From Neospora caninum Liverpool (Eukaryota; Apicomplexa; Conoidasida; Eucoccidiorida; Sarcocystidae), in contig NC_018391.1 in NCBI RefSeq assembly GCF_000208865.1, positions 558,001-622,000 of the forward strand: a DNA stretch of 64,000 nt. Direction: 5' to 3'. The translations under genes and the position numbers were made by a program. Within the stretch, counting starts at the first letter, position 1, and each line of letters starts with the position of its first letter. Of this stretch, positions 63,896 to 64,000 are shown in pieces. Below the pieces are notes generated by a model. It was not told where the DNA came from. It worked only from the letters and a program-made list of their open reading frames with translations, and ran no database searches.

Positions 63896-64000
63896 GCGCA
63901 CAGTGTGTTGGACACCAGGAAGTCTCGGGAGCGATCGGCGGTTTGTTTCGTTCCATCTAATGTGTGACCTACATTCATGATTTTCGCGTCGTCGTCGCTC
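39154..64000 (-). CDS. CRMPb: Cysteine repeat modular protein (CRMP), partial; 5' end beyond the window
   Basis: Giant secretory-pathway membrane protein; in Toxoplasma and Plasmodium, CRMPs are needed for rhoptry secretion or host-cell entry (from the literature, as I recall it). Eight exons join in frame: 63973-(64000), 63002-63300, 62529-62689, 60957-61802, 59207-59670, 46071-58948 (12878 bp), 44522-45266, 39154-44184, giving 6816 residues here; the start and any signal peptide lie beyond 64000. Order: a C-type-lectin-like segment, about 28 diverged modules with an L-C-[WY]-C core, a propeller-like stretch, a putative Ig domain, ephrin-receptor/GCC-like cysteine repeats (CRCLPGFEIG, CLCDAGYYADESGC), eight to ten membrane segments, then a cytosolic tail with a coiled coil. 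The length, cysteine repeats and C-terminal polytopic region identify the family. The paralogue (b rather than a) is inferred from remembered map neighbours and is less sure. The donor at 44521 has an alternative a few codons away. Confidence 0.85.
41090..42395 (-). other. CRMP polytopic membrane region
   Basis: Eight to ten hydrophobic segments of about 20 residues, for example LLFILMRLVVCAIIWVITAL, FVPFFDAVFLTVLGALCVAA, LSLGGVGLLVWGVGSIAGFV, MEFYGLMVNIVIGIIIQGSY and VATFYYLYVLWSLFVEW. The family is known to be multi-pass at its C terminus. The exact count needs a topology predictor. Confidence 0.85.
42390..46915 (-). other. CRMP ephrin-receptor/GCC-like cysteine repeats
   Basis: Successive CxPCxxGTYK / C.C..G.Y repeats (CHPCTSGTYKSS, CQQGSYCTG, CVCVAGYTKQGDKC, CKMGTYKNTTDNAAC, CIPGLYM, CLCLSGYASVGTS) span three exons and end just before the first membrane segment (CSACEDGYSQI). 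Two disordered Pro/Glu/Ser-rich inserts interrupt them, at about 43580-43830 and 42540-42780. These are extracellular-type modules, consistent with a luminal/ectodomain side. Confidence 0.8.
46920..47130 (-). other. CRMP putative Ig-like (He_PIG-type) domain
   Basis: The stretch with GLTLDSATGVIKGTVS and GSFNIAVTGGD has the G-L-x-L-D-x-x-T-G-x-I-x-G-T...G-x-F-x-I-x-V-T pattern of the putative-Ig/cadherin-like family (He_PIG). It sits between the propeller-like region and the first cysteine repeats. Confidence 0.65.
47130..48130 (-). other. CRMP propeller-like region
   Basis: About 330 residues without the cysteine cores. Short hydrophobic strands recur around aromatic/Asp motifs (RLYFLGPGRVYMM, PYIFFSDYESQVITTINI, YMALCVADTFNHIVGRLNI, RLVFLDLKNNGLSFY). 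The F.N.I.G-type motifs resemble NHL-type beta-propeller blades. No catalytic motif is visible. Fold assignment is inference. Confidence 0.45.
48200..61802 (-). other. CRMP array of about 28 diverged cysteine modules
   Basis: A module of roughly 100-150 residues recurs. Its core is a hydrophobic residue then C-[WY]-x or C-[WY]-C (for example LCWCKKTDEVDC, LCWNPDQV, VCYCSSEEGVC), followed by a V-G-x-L-x-V-x-G-P-like strand and a C-x2-G-x2-C pair. I count about 25 cores in the 12.9-kb exon and three in the two exons upstream. Copies towards the N-terminal part of the exon usually keep only the first Cys (CW); later copies have the CxC form. I do not know a named domain for it; a beta-sandwich fold is a guess. 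Introns at 59671-60956 and 58949-59206 interrupt the coordinates given. Confidence 0.75.
60898..60917. repeat. C20 homopolymer (G20 on CRMP coding strand)
   Basis: Twenty consecutive C on the plus strand, followed by gccgccgccg, inside CRMP intron 59671-60956 and about 40 bp past the donor site on the transcribed strand. As RNA it reads as a long G run next to a GGC repeat. Confidence 0.9.
63520..63575. repeat. 28-bp perfect tandem duplication
   Basis: Two adjacent identical 28-bp units (63520-63547 and 63548-63575), each starting atcttgtgttcagctcccag, within CRMP intron 63301-63972. Confidence 0.95.
63866..63890. repeat. (TA)n microsatellite in CRMP intron
   Basis: TA run in the intron between the two most upstream CRMP exons of the window, close to its donor on the minus strand. 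Confidence 0.9.

Larger units (their letters stand above)
62529..64000 (-). other. CRMP N-terminal segment: possible C-type-lectin-like domain
   Basis: Exons 63973-64000, 63002-63300 and 62529-62689 join in phase and encode FLSEPDTFSWVGLFQ, WTTTWVGLDG, then WCSGHPQ, DCAGL and a C-x4-5-C-x-VFC ending. This spacing of Trp-Val-Gly-Leu, W..G.P, D/N-C-A-x-L and a final FC resembles the C-type lectin fold. The calcium-binding triplets are not obvious, so sugar binding cannot be claimed. Structural prediction would decide. Confidence 0.45.

Overview
This is nuclear DNA from a tissue-cyst-forming coccidian (Apicomplexa, Sarcocystidae; the Toxoplasma/Hammondia/Neospora group). The evidence is large intron-rich genes, moderately GC-rich coding sequence with (TA)n tracts in introns, a plant-like calcium-dependent protein kinase, and a giant cysteine repeat modular protein of the kind tied to rhoptry secretion in these parasites. 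I cannot separate the genera from this window alone. There are no bacterial-style operons, CRISPR arrays, insertion sequences, tRNA or rRNA genes that I can support.

Layout. (1) 1866-11957, minus strand: cytosolic-type leucyl-tRNA synthetase. Sixteen exons join in frame; the last C-terminal piece (somewhere in 1-1865) is unresolved. (2) 11958-14258: divergent intergenic region shared by the synthetase and the kinase. (3) 14259-21082, plus: calcium-dependent protein kinase of about 1475 residues in seven exons, with large low-complexity insertions inside and after the catalytic domain. (4) 21083-24392: about 3.3 kb without a supportable gene. (5) 24393-37468, plus: a 2705-residue alpha-helical-repeat protein in eleven exons, with a mitochondrial-like N terminus; not a named family I recognise with certainty. 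(6) 37469-39153: convergent intergenic region. (7) 39154 to beyond 64000, minus: a cysteine repeat modular protein (best guess CRMPb), at least 6816 residues in the window, 5' end outside. One uninterrupted 12.9-kb exon carries about 25 diverged copies of a cysteine-containing module. Downstream of these come a propeller-like stretch, a putative Ig domain, ephrin-receptor-like cysteine repeats, eight to ten membrane segments and a coiled-coil/basic tail.

The genes are individually transcribed and serve different jobs: translation, calcium signalling, probable organellar RNA biology, and surface/secretory machinery. The kinase and the CRMP both belong to the calcium-regulated invasion biology of these parasites, but nothing in the sequence shows that they act together. 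Exon structures were worked out by hand from splice-site consensus, reading phase and (for the synthetase) remembered alignment to animal LeuRS; none was checked against transcripts.
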